A stretch of 48,871 bases of DNA from Rhodobium orientis (GCF_003258835.1 NZ_NPEV01000043.1:1-48871), one strand, 5' to 3'. Shown: positions 16,472-25,701, numbered from the stretch's first letter. The notes: generated by a model not told the origin, from the letters alone. Made by a program: numbers and translations.

Positions 16472-19111
16472 TCATTGCTCGACCTCCGCCGCGCCGAGAT
16501 CGCTGATCGCCGCGCGGATCGTCGCGGCGTCACCGTCGGCGCAAATGCGTCCGTTGCGCATCAACAGAATGCGCTCAAACCCCGCGACCCGGTCAAGCCT
16601 GGAACTGCCGGCGAGGATCATAGCGCCTTTCTGGCGCTCGCGGATGGTCTGAAGCATGCCCACATTGTCGCCGAGCGTGTTGTCGACATCCTCAAAGGCG
16701 ATGATCTTCGGCCGCTTGAGCAGCGCCCGGGCGAGGCTCAGCCGGCGGCGCTGGCCGCTGGACAGCCGCGAGCCGGCAACGCCGACCTCGAAATCGAGCC
16801 CGGCATGGGCGATGTGATCGCGCAGGCCCAGGTGATCGGCGGTCTCGCCGATCAGGCGCTCGATCTCCTCGCGGGCGCCGCGACGGTCGAGGCGCGGCTT
16901 GCCGAAGATGATGTTGTCCTCGATCGACAGGGATTCCGCATAGGCGTCCGGCGCAAAAGTGACGTAGCGGCCGGCGAGGCGTTCGGCCTGCTCGCGGAAC
17001 ACCTTGCGGCCGGCAACCATCTTTGCGGCCTTGTCGTCGTCGATGACGCCGAGGCGGTGGCGGGCCGGGACGAGACGGAAGGCAAGACCGATGAATTTGC
17101 GGATTTCCGCCGCTTTCAGGCTGTCGCGTCCGTTCGCCTTGATGCGCTTCAGGAGCGTGTCGTAGGCGGGCAGCTCCTCCGCCGGGATCAGGCTGTCGGC
17201 GCCGAGCAGATCGCTGTCGTCGCTGACCTCGGCAAACAGCTCGACCATCACCTCGGCGATGTCGATGCCGATGCCGACCAGCGTCTCGCGGAGGTCCGCC
17301 TCGTCGAGGATCTCCAGCACGTCCGGATCGGCGGCGACCTCATCGATGGCCATGGCGCGGTCGCGCGGCGCGCCGAACAGGATGTTCTCGACAAGCGGCG
17401 CGTTGGCGTTGAAGCGGTCGACGTCCCACAGATCGACCAGTCCCTGAAGGTCCGGATCGCCGCCGATACGCTCCGCGAAGGCCGTGCGCATCTTCAGGAT
17501 GCCGTCGACGGTCTCGGGGTTTTCGTCCGCATCGAGAAAGGCGTGGAGGCCCATGCGGTAGATATCGGCGCCGAGGCCGACGCCGTTGGCAAGCCTGACG
17601 ACGATGGCATCGAGTTCGTGGTCGCTGTCGACGCTGAGGACGGAAAGGTCCTCCCATTTCTGGTCGATATCGAAGTGGATGTTGCCGGTGCGCTCCGCCT
17701 CCTGGCGCCGGGTGCGCTCCGTATCGTCGAAATCCTCCCCGTCGGCGATGTGGTTGCGCGGCCGGTGGCGCAGCCCATAGACGAGGTTGTCGCGCACCGT
17801 GCCGGTGAAGATGTGCGGCGCCGGTCCGATATAGGCGGTATCGCGGCCGAGCACGGTTTCCGACAGCTCGTCGAGCCGTGCTTCGCCGACGCGGACGCGG
17901 CCGGTGGTCGGCTCGACCAGTCCGCAGGCGAGCTCGATCAGTTCCGGCCGGCCGCTGCCCTCGCCGCCGACGATGGCCAGCCCCTTGCCCGGCGCGACCT
18001 TGAGCGAGACGTCGTGCAGTTCCTGTCCGGCGATGCCGGTCGCCAGGTTGACGCTGACGAACTGCAGATCGCCCTCAAGACCCTCGACCGCCTCATCGAC
18101 GATGCCGAGCCGCTCGCGCGGCATCAGGTCCGGCGGATCGAAATTCTCCACCACGGTCTGGTAGCGCACGCTGATGTCGGCAAGATTCTGGTAGTAGTCG
18201 AGAAGTTCCTTCCACGGCCCGGCAAGGTCCTTGTAAGCGGCAAGCACGGCAACGAGCGCGCCGAAGGTGATGTCGCCGTTGATGACCAGGTAGCCGCCGA
18301 TGGAATAGAACATGAAGGGCGGAAGCTGGTTCATGAAATTGTTCACGAACTTGATCATGTATTTCCGCTTGAAGATGTCGTAGCGGATCTGGAAGTTCGT
18401 GTAGAGGGCGCCGGCAAGGTGCGACAGGTGCCAGGCGGAGGTGGCGTTGGCGTGAATGTCGGTGATGCCGGCAACGCTCTCGCCGATGCCGTCGGAGAGC
18501 TTGCGGATGTTCTTGACGCGCTCGCGCTGCAGGCGGATCACCTTCTTCTGCAGCTTGGGGATGATGTAGCCCTGGATCGGGTAGAGCGAGATCGCTGCCG
18601 CGCCGAGCAAGGGGTCCTGGGCGAAGATGAAGGTGATGTAGACCAGCAGCGTGCCGCCCTGGAAGGCGGGCTGGGCGATGGCGTCGCCGATGAAGCCGCC
18701 GAGGGGCTCGACCTCGGAGGTGATCATCGGAATGATCTCGCCGGAGCTGACTTTGCGGAAGTGCGGCAGGCGGAAGCGCATCATCCGCTCGTAGAGCGTA
18801 TAGCGCAGGCGGCGGAGCATGCGCTCGCCGGTCAGGCCCTTGTAGATGTTGAGGGTGAACTTGACGACGTTGTTGAGGACGACGAGGCTCAGAAACGCCA
18901 GACAGAGCAGCATCAGGTAGGGGATCTGGCCGAATTCGAAGCCGAAGAACTCGCGCGGGAAATCGGTGCCCTGGATCGCGTCGTTGACGATCTGCTTGGG
19001 CAGTTCCAACGACAGGTAGAGGATCGGGAAGGATACGACGGTCAACAGGAGAATGACCATCTGGCGCCGTGCACTATGGCGCCAGATAAACCGGTAGAGA
19101 GTCTTCTCCAT
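16472..19111 (-). CDS. ABC exporter-like protein with degenerate ATPase motifs and a large insertion
   Basis: The 879-residue protein has an ABC exporter transmembrane domain (about residues 15-320) fused to a nucleotide-binding domain split by nearly 300 residues. The P-loop at 382-389 reads GGEGSGRP: the essential Lys is R388 and the Ser/Thr is P389. The Walker B end reads F-E-D (807-808) in place of D-E, and the H-loop His is replaced (GSSRL). The signature LSSGQ (783-787) is intact. A motif like the one after the Q-loop occurs three times: RDNLVYG (440-446), VENILFG (574-580) and EDNIIFG (731-737). I start at the ATG at 19111; a TTG lies just before it. It heads an operon with CNB and MBL-fold genes and diverges from glycosyltransferase genes, suggesting glycan export. 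Confidence 0.85.
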   Translation of the reverse strand: MEKTLYRFIWRHSARRQMVILLLTVVSFPILYLSLELPKQIVNDAIQGTDFPREFFGFEFGQIPYLMLLCLAFLSLVVLNNVVKFTLNIYKGLTGERMLRRLRYTLYERMMRFRLPHFRKVSSGEIIPMITSEVEPLGGFIGDAIAQPAFQGGTLLVYITFIFAQDPLLGAAAISLYPIQGYIIPKLQKKVIRLQRERVKNIRKLSDGIGESVAGITDIHANATSAWHLSHLAGALYTNFQIRYDIFKRKYMIKFVNNFMNQLPPFMFYSIGGYLVINGDITFGALVAVLAAYKDLAGPWKELLDYYQNLADISVRYQTVVENFDPPDLMPRERLGIVDEAVEGLEGDLQFVSVNLATGIAGQELHDVSLKVAPGKGLAIVGGEGSGRPELIELACGLVEPTTGRVRVGEARLDELSETVLGRDTAYIGPAPHIFTGTVRDNLVYGLRHRPRNHIADGEDFDDTERTRRQEAERTGNIHFDIDQKWEDLSVLSVDSDHELDAIVVRLANGVGLGADIYRMGLHAFLDADENPETVDGILKMRTAFAERIGGDPDLQGLVDLWDVDRFNANAPLVENILFGAPRDRAMAIDEVAADPDVLEILDEADLRETLVGIGIDIAEVMVELFAEVSDDSDLLGADSLIPAEELPAYDTLLKRIKANGRDSLKAAEIRKFIGLAFRLVPARHRLGVIDDDKAAKMVAGRKVFREQAERLAGRYVTFAPDAYAESLSIEDNIIFGKPRLDRRGAREEIERLIGETADHLGLRDHIAHAGLDFEVGVAGSRLSSGQRRRLSLARALLKRPKIIAFEDVDNTLGDNVGMLQTIRERQKGAMILAGSSRLDRVAGFERILLMRNGRICADGDAATIRAAISDLGAAEVEQ

Positions 19112-19317
19112 CAAGCTGTCCCGTCGGCCCCGAACTCTGCATCAAATCGTTCATGTCGATGCTTTACAACATTGCAGGAATGGGACACGGTGCAACAGAT
19201 AAATTCACCGGAGCAGATCGAACCCACTCTCCCTTGGGCGATCCCCGCGCGATGCTGCGCTGACCAGCGACACGGCCGACCGTCGTCGCTCCAAGGATCC
19301 TCACCACCCGAACCGTT

Positions 19318-20592
19318 GTGAGCGTCATGCGGCAAGCATCGTCCCCTTCGCGGCACCAGAAGAAGATTCTGATCTACAGCCACGACACCTTCGGCCTCGG
19401 GCACCTGAGGCGGTGCCGGGCGATCGCGCACGCCCTCGTCGGGGCGTTCTCCGACCTGTCGGTGCTGATCCTGTCCGGCTCGCCGATCATCGGCAGTTTC
19501 GACTTCCGGGCCCGGGTCGACTTCGTGCGCATTCCCGGCGTCATCAAGCTGAGGAGCGGCGAGTACACCTCGCTCGGCCTGCACATCGACATCGAGCAGA
19601 CGCTGGCGATGCGCGCCTCGATCATCGAGCAGACGGCAAAGGCGTTCGATCCGGACATCTTCATCGTCGACAAGGAGCCGCTCGGGCTGCATGGCGAGGT
19701 GGAGGCGACGCTGCAGGTGCTGGCGGAGCGCGGCACGCGGCTCGTCCTTGGCCTGCGCGATGTGCTCGACGACCCGGACATCATGCGCGAGGAGTGGCAG
19801 CGCAAGAACGTGCTGCCGGCGCTGGAAACACTCTATGACGAGATCTGGACCTACGGCCTGCCGCAGATCCACGACCCGCTCGCCGGGCTCGACCTGCCGC
19901 CAAAGGTCCTCGACAAGGTCTGCTTCACCGGCTATCTGCGCCGCACCCTGCCGACCAACCGGCCGACCACGGAGCCGATGCCGTTCGGCGACGACCCGTT
20001 CGTTCTCGTCACTCCAGGCGGCGGCGGCGACGGCGTAGAGCTCGTCGACTGGGTGATGCGCACCTACGAGGCGAGGGTCGAGCCGCTCTACCCGGCTCTC
20101 GTCCTCCTCGGCCCGTTCATGGCTCCGGAACACCAGGCCGCCTTCATGGAGCGCGCGGCCAGCCTGCGCGACGTCCATATCCGCAAGTTCACGCCGAATA
20201 TCGAGGACTATCTCGACCAGGCGATGGCGATCGTCGGCATGGGCGGCTACAACACGTTCTGCGAGATCCTGTCCTTCGACAAGCCGACGCTGATCGTGCC
20301 GCGCGTGGTGCCGCGGCGCGAACAGGCGATCCGCGCCGACAAGGCCGAGGAGTGCGGTCTCGTCAAGGTGCTGGCGATCGACGACTATCCGGACGTGCCG
20401 CTGATGACCGAGGCGCTCGTCGCCCTGCCGAAGCAGCCGCCGCCGTCGACCGCCGGCTTTTCCGGGCTGCTCGACGGCCATCTGACGATCACCCGGCGGG
20501 TCGCGGACATCCTCGGCGAAGGCCGCACGCCCCCGGGGACCGGAACGAGACCGGACGCGGCGCCCGCGCCGCTCGTGGCCGCCGGCAGCTAG
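19318..20592 (+). CDS. MurG-like glycosyltransferase (GT28-type fold), first gene of glycan cluster
   Basis: The 424-residue protein has the two-lobed GT-B pattern of MurG-type enzymes. The N-terminal loop SHDTFGLGHLRRCRAIAHAL (21-40) resembles the MurG acceptor-side glycine loop. The C-terminal lobe contains a glycine-rich VTPGGGGDG and the nucleotide-sugar site GMGGYNTFCEIL, followed by PTLIVPRVVPRREQ..RA. There is no signal or membrane segment, so it acts in the cytoplasm. The start is a GTG at 19318, with an ATG at 19327 as alternative; neither has a strong ribosome binding site. It is divergent from the ABC-protein gene, with 206 bases between. Sugar donor and acceptor are not deducible. 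Confidence 0.85.
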   Translation: MSVMRQASSPSRHQKKILIYSHDTFGLGHLRRCRAIAHALVGAFSDLSVLILSGSPIIGSFDFRARVDFVRIPGVIKLRSGEYTSLGLHIDIEQTLAMRASIIEQTAKAFDPDIFIVDKEPLGLHGEVEATLQVLAERGTRLVLGLRDVLDDPDIMREEWQRKNVLPALETLYDEIWTYGLPQIHDPLAGLDLPPKVLDKVCFTGYLRRTLPTNRPTTEPMPFGDDPFVLVTPGGGGDGVELVDWVMRTYEARVEPLYPALVLLGPFMAPEHQAAFMERAASLRDVHIRKFTPNIEDYLDQAMAIVGMGGYNTFCEILSFDKPTLIVPRVVPRREQAIRADKAEECGLVKVLAIDDYPDVPLMTEALVALPKQPPPSTAGFSGLLDGHLTITRRVADILGEGRTPPGTGTRPDAAPAPLVAAGS

Positions 20593-20612
20593 GCCTTTTC
20601 GCGAGAAACCCG

Positions 20613-21857
20613 ATGTCCCGTGTCGCCGTCGTCCTCAAGGGCTATCCGCGCCTTTCGGAGACCTTCATCGCCCAGGAGATCCGCGAGCTGGAAAAGCGCG
20701 GGCTCGACCAGATCATCGTCTCCCTGCGCCATCCCACTGACCCGCACCTGCACGACATCCACCGGGAGATCGAGGCGCCGGTCGTCTACCTGCCGGAGTA
20801 CCTGAAGGACGATCCGGCAAGGGTTCGCGCGGCGCGGACTTGGGCCGACGGCCAGCCGGGGACGGCTGCCGCGCGGGCGGTGTTCGAGCGCGACCTTGCC
20901 CGCGACCGCAGTGCCAGCCGGCATCGGCGCTGGGGCCAGGCGCTGGTGCTGGCGCACGAGCTGCCGGCGGACGTTACCCGCCTGCACAGCCATTTCCTGC
21001 ACACGCCGGCGTCCGTCACCCGCTATGCGGCGATGATCCGCGGCCTTCCCTGGTCGTTCTCCGCCCACGCCAAGGACATCTGGACGCTTGAGGAATGGGA
21101 GCTGTCGGAAAAGATCGCCAGCGCCGACTGGGGCGCCACCTGCACCCGCTTCAACGCGGATTTCCTCAACGCCCTTGCCGACCGGCCGGGCAAGGTCGAT
21201 CTCGTCTATCACGGCCTTGATCTTTCCCGGTTCCCGGCCAGTGTTCCCGCCCGGTCCGACCGCGACGGCAGCGCGGACAAGCCGGTGCGCATCCTTTCCG
21301 TCGGACGGGCAGTTGAGAAAAAAGGTTATGACGATCTCCTGAAGGCCCTCTCAAGGTTGCCGACCGATTTCCACTGGACGTTCACCCATATCGGCGGCGG
21401 CGCGCTGTCGAAGAAACTCATGTCGCTCGGCGAGAAGCTCGGCGTTGCCGACCGGGTGACCTGGAAAGGCGCGCAACCGCGCTCCGAGGTGATCGATGCG
21501 GCCAGGAACGTTGATCTCTTCGTGCTCGCCAGCCGGATCACCAAGTCCGGCGACCGGGACGGGCTGCCGAACGTGCTGATGGAGGCGCAGCTCATGGGCG
21601 TCGCCGCCATCGGCACCGCCGTCTCGGCGATCCCGGAGCTGATCCTTGACGGCGAGACGGGCTTGCTGACGCCGGAGCACGATCCGGCCGCGCTTGCCGA
21701 GGCGATTGTCGCCCTCGGGCGCGATCCGGCACGCCGGGCGACGCTGGCCAAGGCTGGGCGCGAACGGGTGCGGCGGCATTTTTCCACCGAGCCCGGCATC
21801 GACCACCTCGCCCGCCGCTTCGGCCTTGAAGAGCGCCAGCGGCCGGCGGCGGAGTGA
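20613..21857 (+). CDS. GT4-family glycosyltransferase
   Basis: The 414-residue protein starts at the ATG at 20613 with a Rossmann-like N-terminus (VAVVLKGYPRLSETFIAQEI), a phrase common to exopolysaccharide GT4 enzymes. It has the HSHFLHTPASVTRYAAMI and SAHAKDIWT segments that follow in this branch. The donor-binding lobe shows SVGRAVEKKGYDDLL and the E-x7-E type region PNVLMEAQLMGVAAIGT...PELILDGETGLL. Retaining transfer from a nucleotide sugar is expected. It lies 20 bases after the first glycosyltransferase and 6 bases before the next, within one operon. The specific linkage is unknown. Confidence 0.9.
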   Translation: MSRVAVVLKGYPRLSETFIAQEIRELEKRGLDQIIVSLRHPTDPHLHDIHREIEAPVVYLPEYLKDDPARVRAARTWADGQPGTAAARAVFERDLARDRSASRHRRWGQALVLAHELPADVTRLHSHFLHTPASVTRYAAMIRGLPWSFSAHAKDIWTLEEWELSEKIASADWGATCTRFNADFLNALADRPGKVDLVYHGLDLSRFPASVPARSDRDGSADKPVRILSVGRAVEKKGYDDLLKALSRLPTDFHWTFTHIGGGALSKKLMSLGEKLGVADRVTWKGAQPRSEVIDAARNVDLFVLASRITKSGDRDGLPNVLMEAQLMGVAAIGTAVSAIPELILDGETGLLTPEHDPAALAEAIVALGRDPARRATLAKAGRERVRRHFSTEPGIDHLARRFGLEERQRPAAE

Positions 21858-21863
21858 GGTCCG

Positions 21864-22958
21864 GTGCGGATCGCCTTCTACGCGCCGATGAAGCCGCCGG
21901 ACCACGAAACGCCGTCCGGCGACCGGCTGATTGCGCGGCTTTTGATGCGCGCGCTCGGCGAGGCCGGGCACCAGGTTTTCCTCGCCAGCCGGTTCCGGTC
22001 CTGGGTGCAAGAACCGAAGGCGCTTGAGGGCCTCGCGGAAGAGGCAGAAGCCGAAGCGGCGCGACTCATCGCCCACTTCGAAAAGACCGAAAAACCCGAC
22101 CTTTTCCTCACCTATCACCTCTACCACAAGGCGCCGGACTGGATCGGGCCACGCGTCGCCGATGCGCTCGCCATTCCCTACGCGGTGATCGAGGCGAGCC
22201 GGGCGCAGAAGCGCGCGACCGGCCCTTGGGCCTCCGGCTTTGCCGCCGCCGATGACGCGCTTTGCCGCGCCGATGCGGTGGCGGCCCTGCACGAGGCGGA
22301 CGCGGAGGGGCTCAGACCCGTCGTCGGCGACCGGCTGGAGATCATCCCGCCCTTCCTCGATACCGCGCCCTTCGCCGCCGTCGCCGGGGACCGCACGCCG
22401 AACGACCCGCCGGTGATCGTCACCGCCGCGATGATGCGGCAAGGCAACAAGGCGGACTCCTATCGGCTCCTCGCCGAGGCATTGTCGCGCCTCAAGCACA
22501 GGCCCTGGCGCCATGTCATTGCCGGCGACGGGCCGGAGCGCGATGCCCTCCTGCCGCTGTTCGATCCGCAGCGCACCGACTATCTGGGCCGCCTCAAACC
22601 GGAAGACATGCCGGCGCTTTACGCAAGCGGCGACATCTTCGCCTGGCCGGCGGTGACGGAGCCCTTCGGCATGGTGTTCCTGGAGGCCCAGGCGACAGGG
22701 CTCGCCGTCGTTGCCGGCGCCGCGCGGGGCGTTCCGGATATCGTCGCGGATGGGGCCACCGGCCTCCTCGTCCCGCCCGGCGACGTAGCCGCCTTTGCCG
22801 CCGCGCTTGACGATCTGCTTGCCAGTGCGGAAAAACGACAGGCCATGGGCCGGGCGGCGGCTGCCCACGCGGCGGAACACCATGACATCGCCCAGGCGGT
22901 CCCGGCGCTCGATACCCTCCTCTCCCATGCCCGGCGCCACCACGCGGCGCGCAGTTGA
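21864..22958 (+). CDS. GT4-family glycosyltransferase
   Basis: The 364-residue product starts at a GTG at 21864, preceded by GAGG, with the N-terminus MRIAFYAPMKPPDHETPSGDR typical of GT4 enzymes. The donor lobe has VTAAMMRQGNKADSYRLLAEAL, an IAGDGPERDAL segment, and EPFGMVFLEAQATGLAVVAG followed by DGATGLLVPPGD. Its acceptor lobe is shorter than that of the preceding gene's product. It is the third gene of the glycan operon, 6 bases downstream of the second and 16 bases before the fourth. It probably adds one sugar of an oligo- or polysaccharide made on the cytoplasmic face. Confidence 0.9.
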   Translation: MRIAFYAPMKPPDHETPSGDRLIARLLMRALGEAGHQVFLASRFRSWVQEPKALEGLAEEAEAEAARLIAHFEKTEKPDLFLTYHLYHKAPDWIGPRVADALAIPYAVIEASRAQKRATGPWASGFAAADDALCRADAVAALHEADAEGLRPVVGDRLEIIPPFLDTAPFAAVAGDRTPNDPPVIVTAAMMRQGNKADSYRLLAEALSRLKHRPWRHVIAGDGPERDALLPLFDPQRTDYLGRLKPEDMPALYASGDIFAWPAVTEPFGMVFLEAQATGLAVVAGAARGVPDIVADGATGLLVPPGDVAAFAAALDDLLASAEKRQAMGRAAAAHAAEHHDIAQAVPALDTLLSHARRHHAARS

Positions 22959-22974
22959 AGTCAAAGAGGCGATC

Positions 22975-24114
22975 TTGAAAGCCCTCATCTACGTCCAGCA
23001 TCTTCTCGGCACCGGCCATGCGGTGCGCGCCGCGGCGATTGCACGGGCGCTCGGCGCGCGCGGCGTCGACGCCCTGTTCGTCAGCGGCAACGCCCTGCCG
23101 CCAACGCTCTCGCTCGACGGCGTCTCGATCCTGGAGCTGCCGCACGCCCGCGCGGCCGATACCAGCTTCCAGACCATCCTCGGCGGCGACGGCGCGCCCA
23201 TCGACGCGGCCTGGAAGGCGATGCGCGCCGACCGCCTGCTCACCGCCTTTCGCGACCATTCGCCGGACATCCTCCTCACCGAGACCTACCCGTTCGGCCG
23301 AAAAAAATTCGCCTTCGAGCTAAATCCGCTTCTGGACGCCGCCCACGCCGAGGGACGTCCGCTGATCGCCACCTCGATCCGCGATATCCTCGTCAGGAAG
23401 GACGACCCGGCGAAGGAACAGCGGATGGCGGAGGTCGCCCGCGACCGCTACGACCTCATCCTCATCCATGCCGACGGCGATATCGTCCGGCTGAAGGATT
23501 CCTTTCCGTTCGCGGACGAGGTCGAGCCCCTTGTGCGCTACACCGGCTACGTCCATGAGCCCCGGTCTGCCGTGGCGCCGGCCGGCGACGGCATCGACGA
23601 GGTCATCGTCTCCTGCGGCGGCGGCGCCGTCGGCGGCGATCTCTTGCAGGCCGCGCTCGGCGCGCGGGCGCTGTCGCAAAAAGCCGGGGACGCGACCTGG
23701 CGGCTCCTCGTCGGCCACAGCCACGGCGCGGAGACGTTGGAACGGCTGGCGGCAGGCGCACCCGAGGGCATCGTCGTGGAGCGCGCCAGGCCCGATTTTC
23801 CCGAACTCCTGAAGCGCGCGCGGCTGTCGGTCAGCCAGGCCGGTTACAATACGACCATCGACATCCTCGTCGCCGGGGTCCCGGCCGTCTTCGTGCCGTT
23901 CAAGGCGGGAGGCGAGACCGAGCAGACCCAGCGCGCCGAACTCCTTGCCGCGCGCGGATTGGCCGAAGTTGTGGCGGAGGAGGATCTGACGCCGCAAAGC
24001 CTTGCCGCCGCAGTCGACGCGGCGCTTGCGCGTCCGCCGGCGCGGCTTGAGGTCGATCTCGGCGGGGCGGCGACCAGCGCCGACATCCTGATTGCCGAAG
24101 CGGAGAAGCGATGA
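22975..24114 (+). CDS. MurG-like glycosyltransferase (GT28-type fold)
   Basis: The 379-residue product begins at a TTG at 22975, with AGAGG about 7 bases upstream; the frame is open further back but only through the preceding gene. The N-terminal loop VQHLLGTGHAVRAAAIARAL parallels that of the first cluster gene. The C-terminal lobe has VSCGGGAVGG and SQAGYNTTIDILVAGVPAVF followed by PFKAGGETEQTQRA, a nucleotide-sugar-binding site of the MurG type. The two MurG-like enzymes are only distantly similar, so they probably make different transfers. The stop overlaps the next gene's ATG by four bases, implying translational coupling. Confidence 0.85.
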   Translation: MKALIYVQHLLGTGHAVRAAAIARALGARGVDALFVSGNALPPTLSLDGVSILELPHARAADTSFQTILGGDGAPIDAAWKAMRADRLLTAFRDHSPDILLTETYPFGRKKFAFELNPLLDAAHAEGRPLIATSIRDILVRKDDPAKEQRMAEVARDRYDLILIHADGDIVRLKDSFPFADEVEPLVRYTGYVHEPRSAVAPAGDGIDEVIVSCGGGAVGGDLLQAALGARALSQKAGDATWRLLVGHSHGAETLERLAAGAPEGIVVERARPDFPELLKRARLSVSQAGYNTTIDILVAGVPAVFVPFKAGGETEQTQRAELLAARGLAEVVAEEDLTPQSLAAAVDAALARPPARLEVDLGGAATSADILIAEAEKR

Positions 24115-24863
24115 GCGTCGACGAGCAAGGCTTTGTCGCCCTTGTGACCGACCGGCTCGACAAGGCCGCGGCGGCGGGCACGCGCTTGTCGTTCTGGTGG
24201 CGGGACGACGACGCCGTCGCGCCCTCGCCTGCCCTCGACCGGCTCTTGGCATTGCGGGCGCGCTACGGCGTTCCGCTGGCGCTTGCGGTGATCCCGGAAG
24301 GGGCGGCGGCGGCGCTTGCCGAGCGCCTTGCGTCGGAGCCCGCCGTCGCTGTCCTGCAGCATGGCTGGGCGCACGCCAACCATCAGCCCGATGGCGAGAA
24401 GAACGCCGAACTCGGCAACGCGCGGCCGGCGGACGAGGTGCTCGCCGAACTCGCGCGAGGGCGGGAAAGGCTTTTCGGGCTCTTCGACGATCGGCTCCGG
24501 CCGGTATTGGTGCCGCCCTGGAACCGGATCGCGCGTGAGGTCGCCGACCGCATCCCGGAGGTCGGGCTCATCGGGCTATCGGCGTTTGCCGAAGCCGACG
24601 GCCGGCCGCACCTTGTCAACACTCACCTCGACCCGGTCGCCTGGAAGACGACGCGCAGCTTTTCCGGCTGGGACGACGCAGCGGCGACCATCGCGCCCGA
24701 GTTCGACCGACGCATCGCCGGCGATGCCGAGCCCTTCGGCCTCCTCACCCACCACCTCGCCCATGACGAGGCGCTGTGGCATTTCGTGGAGGTTTTCCTG
24801 GAGGTGGTGGCAAGGCACCCGGCGGTCGCTTGGCCGGACCTCGATAGGCTCTTCGGGCTTTGA
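24111..24863 (+). CDS. Polysaccharide deacetylase-like (CE4-type) protein
   Basis: The 250-residue protein has CE4-like landmarks: an acidic pair in WWRDDDA (residues 29-35), the metal-type motif HGWAHANH (H83, H87, H90), and a PPWNR segment. These suggest metal-dependent removal of N- or O-acetyl groups from a sugar. No signal peptide is visible, so unlike most CE4 enzymes it may act in the cytoplasm on a precursor. It overlaps the preceding glycosyltransferase by four bases and is the last gene of the operon. This placement fits modification of the glycan the four transferases build. Activity is inferred from motifs only. Confidence 0.8.
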   Translation: MSVDEQGFVALVTDRLDKAAAAGTRLSFWWRDDDAVAPSPALDRLLALRARYGVPLALAVIPEGAAAALAERLASEPAVAVLQHGWAHANHQPDGEKNAELGNARPADEVLAELARGRERLFGLFDDRLRPVLVPPWNRIAREVADRIPEVGLIGLSAFAEADGRPHLVNTHLDPVAWKTTRSFSGWDDAAATIAPEFDRRIAGDAEPFGLLTHHLAHDEALWHFVEVFLEVVARHPAVAWPDLDRLFGL

Positions 24864-24888
24864 CGCGTCGGGATTGAGCCTGCGGGCT

Positions 24889-24989
24889 GTCATTGCGAGT
24901 GAGCGGAGCGAGCGCGGCAATCCAGGGCCGCACGCTCAGAGCCTGCCGCTCTGGATCGCCGCGTCGGCCTGCGGCCTTCTCGCGATGAC
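24889..24989. repeat. Complete dispersed palindromic repeat element
   Basis: The ends are near-perfect inverted repeats: GTCATTGCGAG (24889-24899) pairs with CTCGCGATGAC (24979-24989), and further in GCAATCCAG pairs with CTGGATCGC. The whole unit, about 101 bases, can fold into one long hairpin. It fills the convergent gap between the deacetylase and O-methyltransferase genes, where it might also act as a transcription stop. A half copy lies at 211-236. Confidence 0.75.
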
Positions 24990-25035
24990 GGCAGAGTTTG
25001 CGGCTATTCCGCCAGCAATAAACCTCTCTGGAAAA

Positions 25036-25701
25036 TCACCCCTTCTTGCGCACCAGCAGCATGCCGTCGCCGAGGGGCAGCATGGAGACGTCGACGCGGG
25101 GGTCGTCGTGGGCGGTCTTTGCCAGGGTCCGAATGCCGTTGGTGGATTTCTTCCGGTCGTCCGGGTCGGCGACCGAGCCGCCCCAGAACATGTTGTCGGC
25201 GACGATGAGCCCGCCGGGCTTCAACAGCCCCAGGACCATCTCGTAATAGGCGGGATATTTCTGCTTGTTGGCGTCGATATAGGCCATGTCGAAGCTCTCC
25301 GACCGCCCCTCGCCCGCCAGCGCGGTGAGCGTGTCGGAGGCATCGCCGAGGCGCAGGTCGATGCGGCCCTCGACGCCTGCCTCCTGCCAGTAGGGCCGGC
25401 CGATGGCGGCGAACTGGTCGACCAGGTCGAGGGTGACGATCTCGGCGTCTTCCGGCATCGTCAGCGCCATCCACAGTGCGGTGTAGCCGGTGAAGGTGCC
25501 GACTTCCAGGAACGAGCGGGCGCCGGAAATCAGCGCCAGCATCGACAGGAACTGGCCCTGCTCGGGTGCGCTCGCCCAGCTTGCCTCACCGAGCTTCAGG
25601 GTTTCTTCGCGCAGGCGCCGGACGATCTCCGGCTCGCGGACGCCGTTGGCGAGGAGATAGTCCTGCATGGGCCCGGAAAGGCCGTGGGAGCGTGCCGTCA
25701 T
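25036..25701 (-). CDS. SAM-dependent O-methyltransferase (family 3, CCoAOMT/COMT-like)
   Basis: The 221-residue protein has the family 3 O-methyltransferase pattern: FLEVGTFTGYTALWMAL for SAM binding, LDLVDQ, the metal-site aspartate in AYIDANKQKYPAYYE, and ADNMFWGG. Members methylate catechol-like or other hydroxyl groups using a divalent metal. The frame starts at an ATG at 25701. It lies 52 bases upstream of the importer permease gene on the map but is the more downstream of the two in transcription, so it could be read from the importer operon. The acceptor is unknown. Confidence 0.9.
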   Translation of the reverse strand: MTARSHGLSGPMQDYLLANGVREPEIVRRLREETLKLGEASWASAPEQGQFLSMLALISGARSFLEVGTFTGYTALWMALTMPEDAEIVTLDLVDQFAAIGRPYWQEAGVEGRIDLRLGDASDTLTALAGEGRSESFDMAYIDANKQKYPAYYEMVLGLLKPGGLIVADNMFWGGSVADPDDRKKSTNGIRTLAKTAHDDPRVDVSMLPLGDGMLLVRKKG

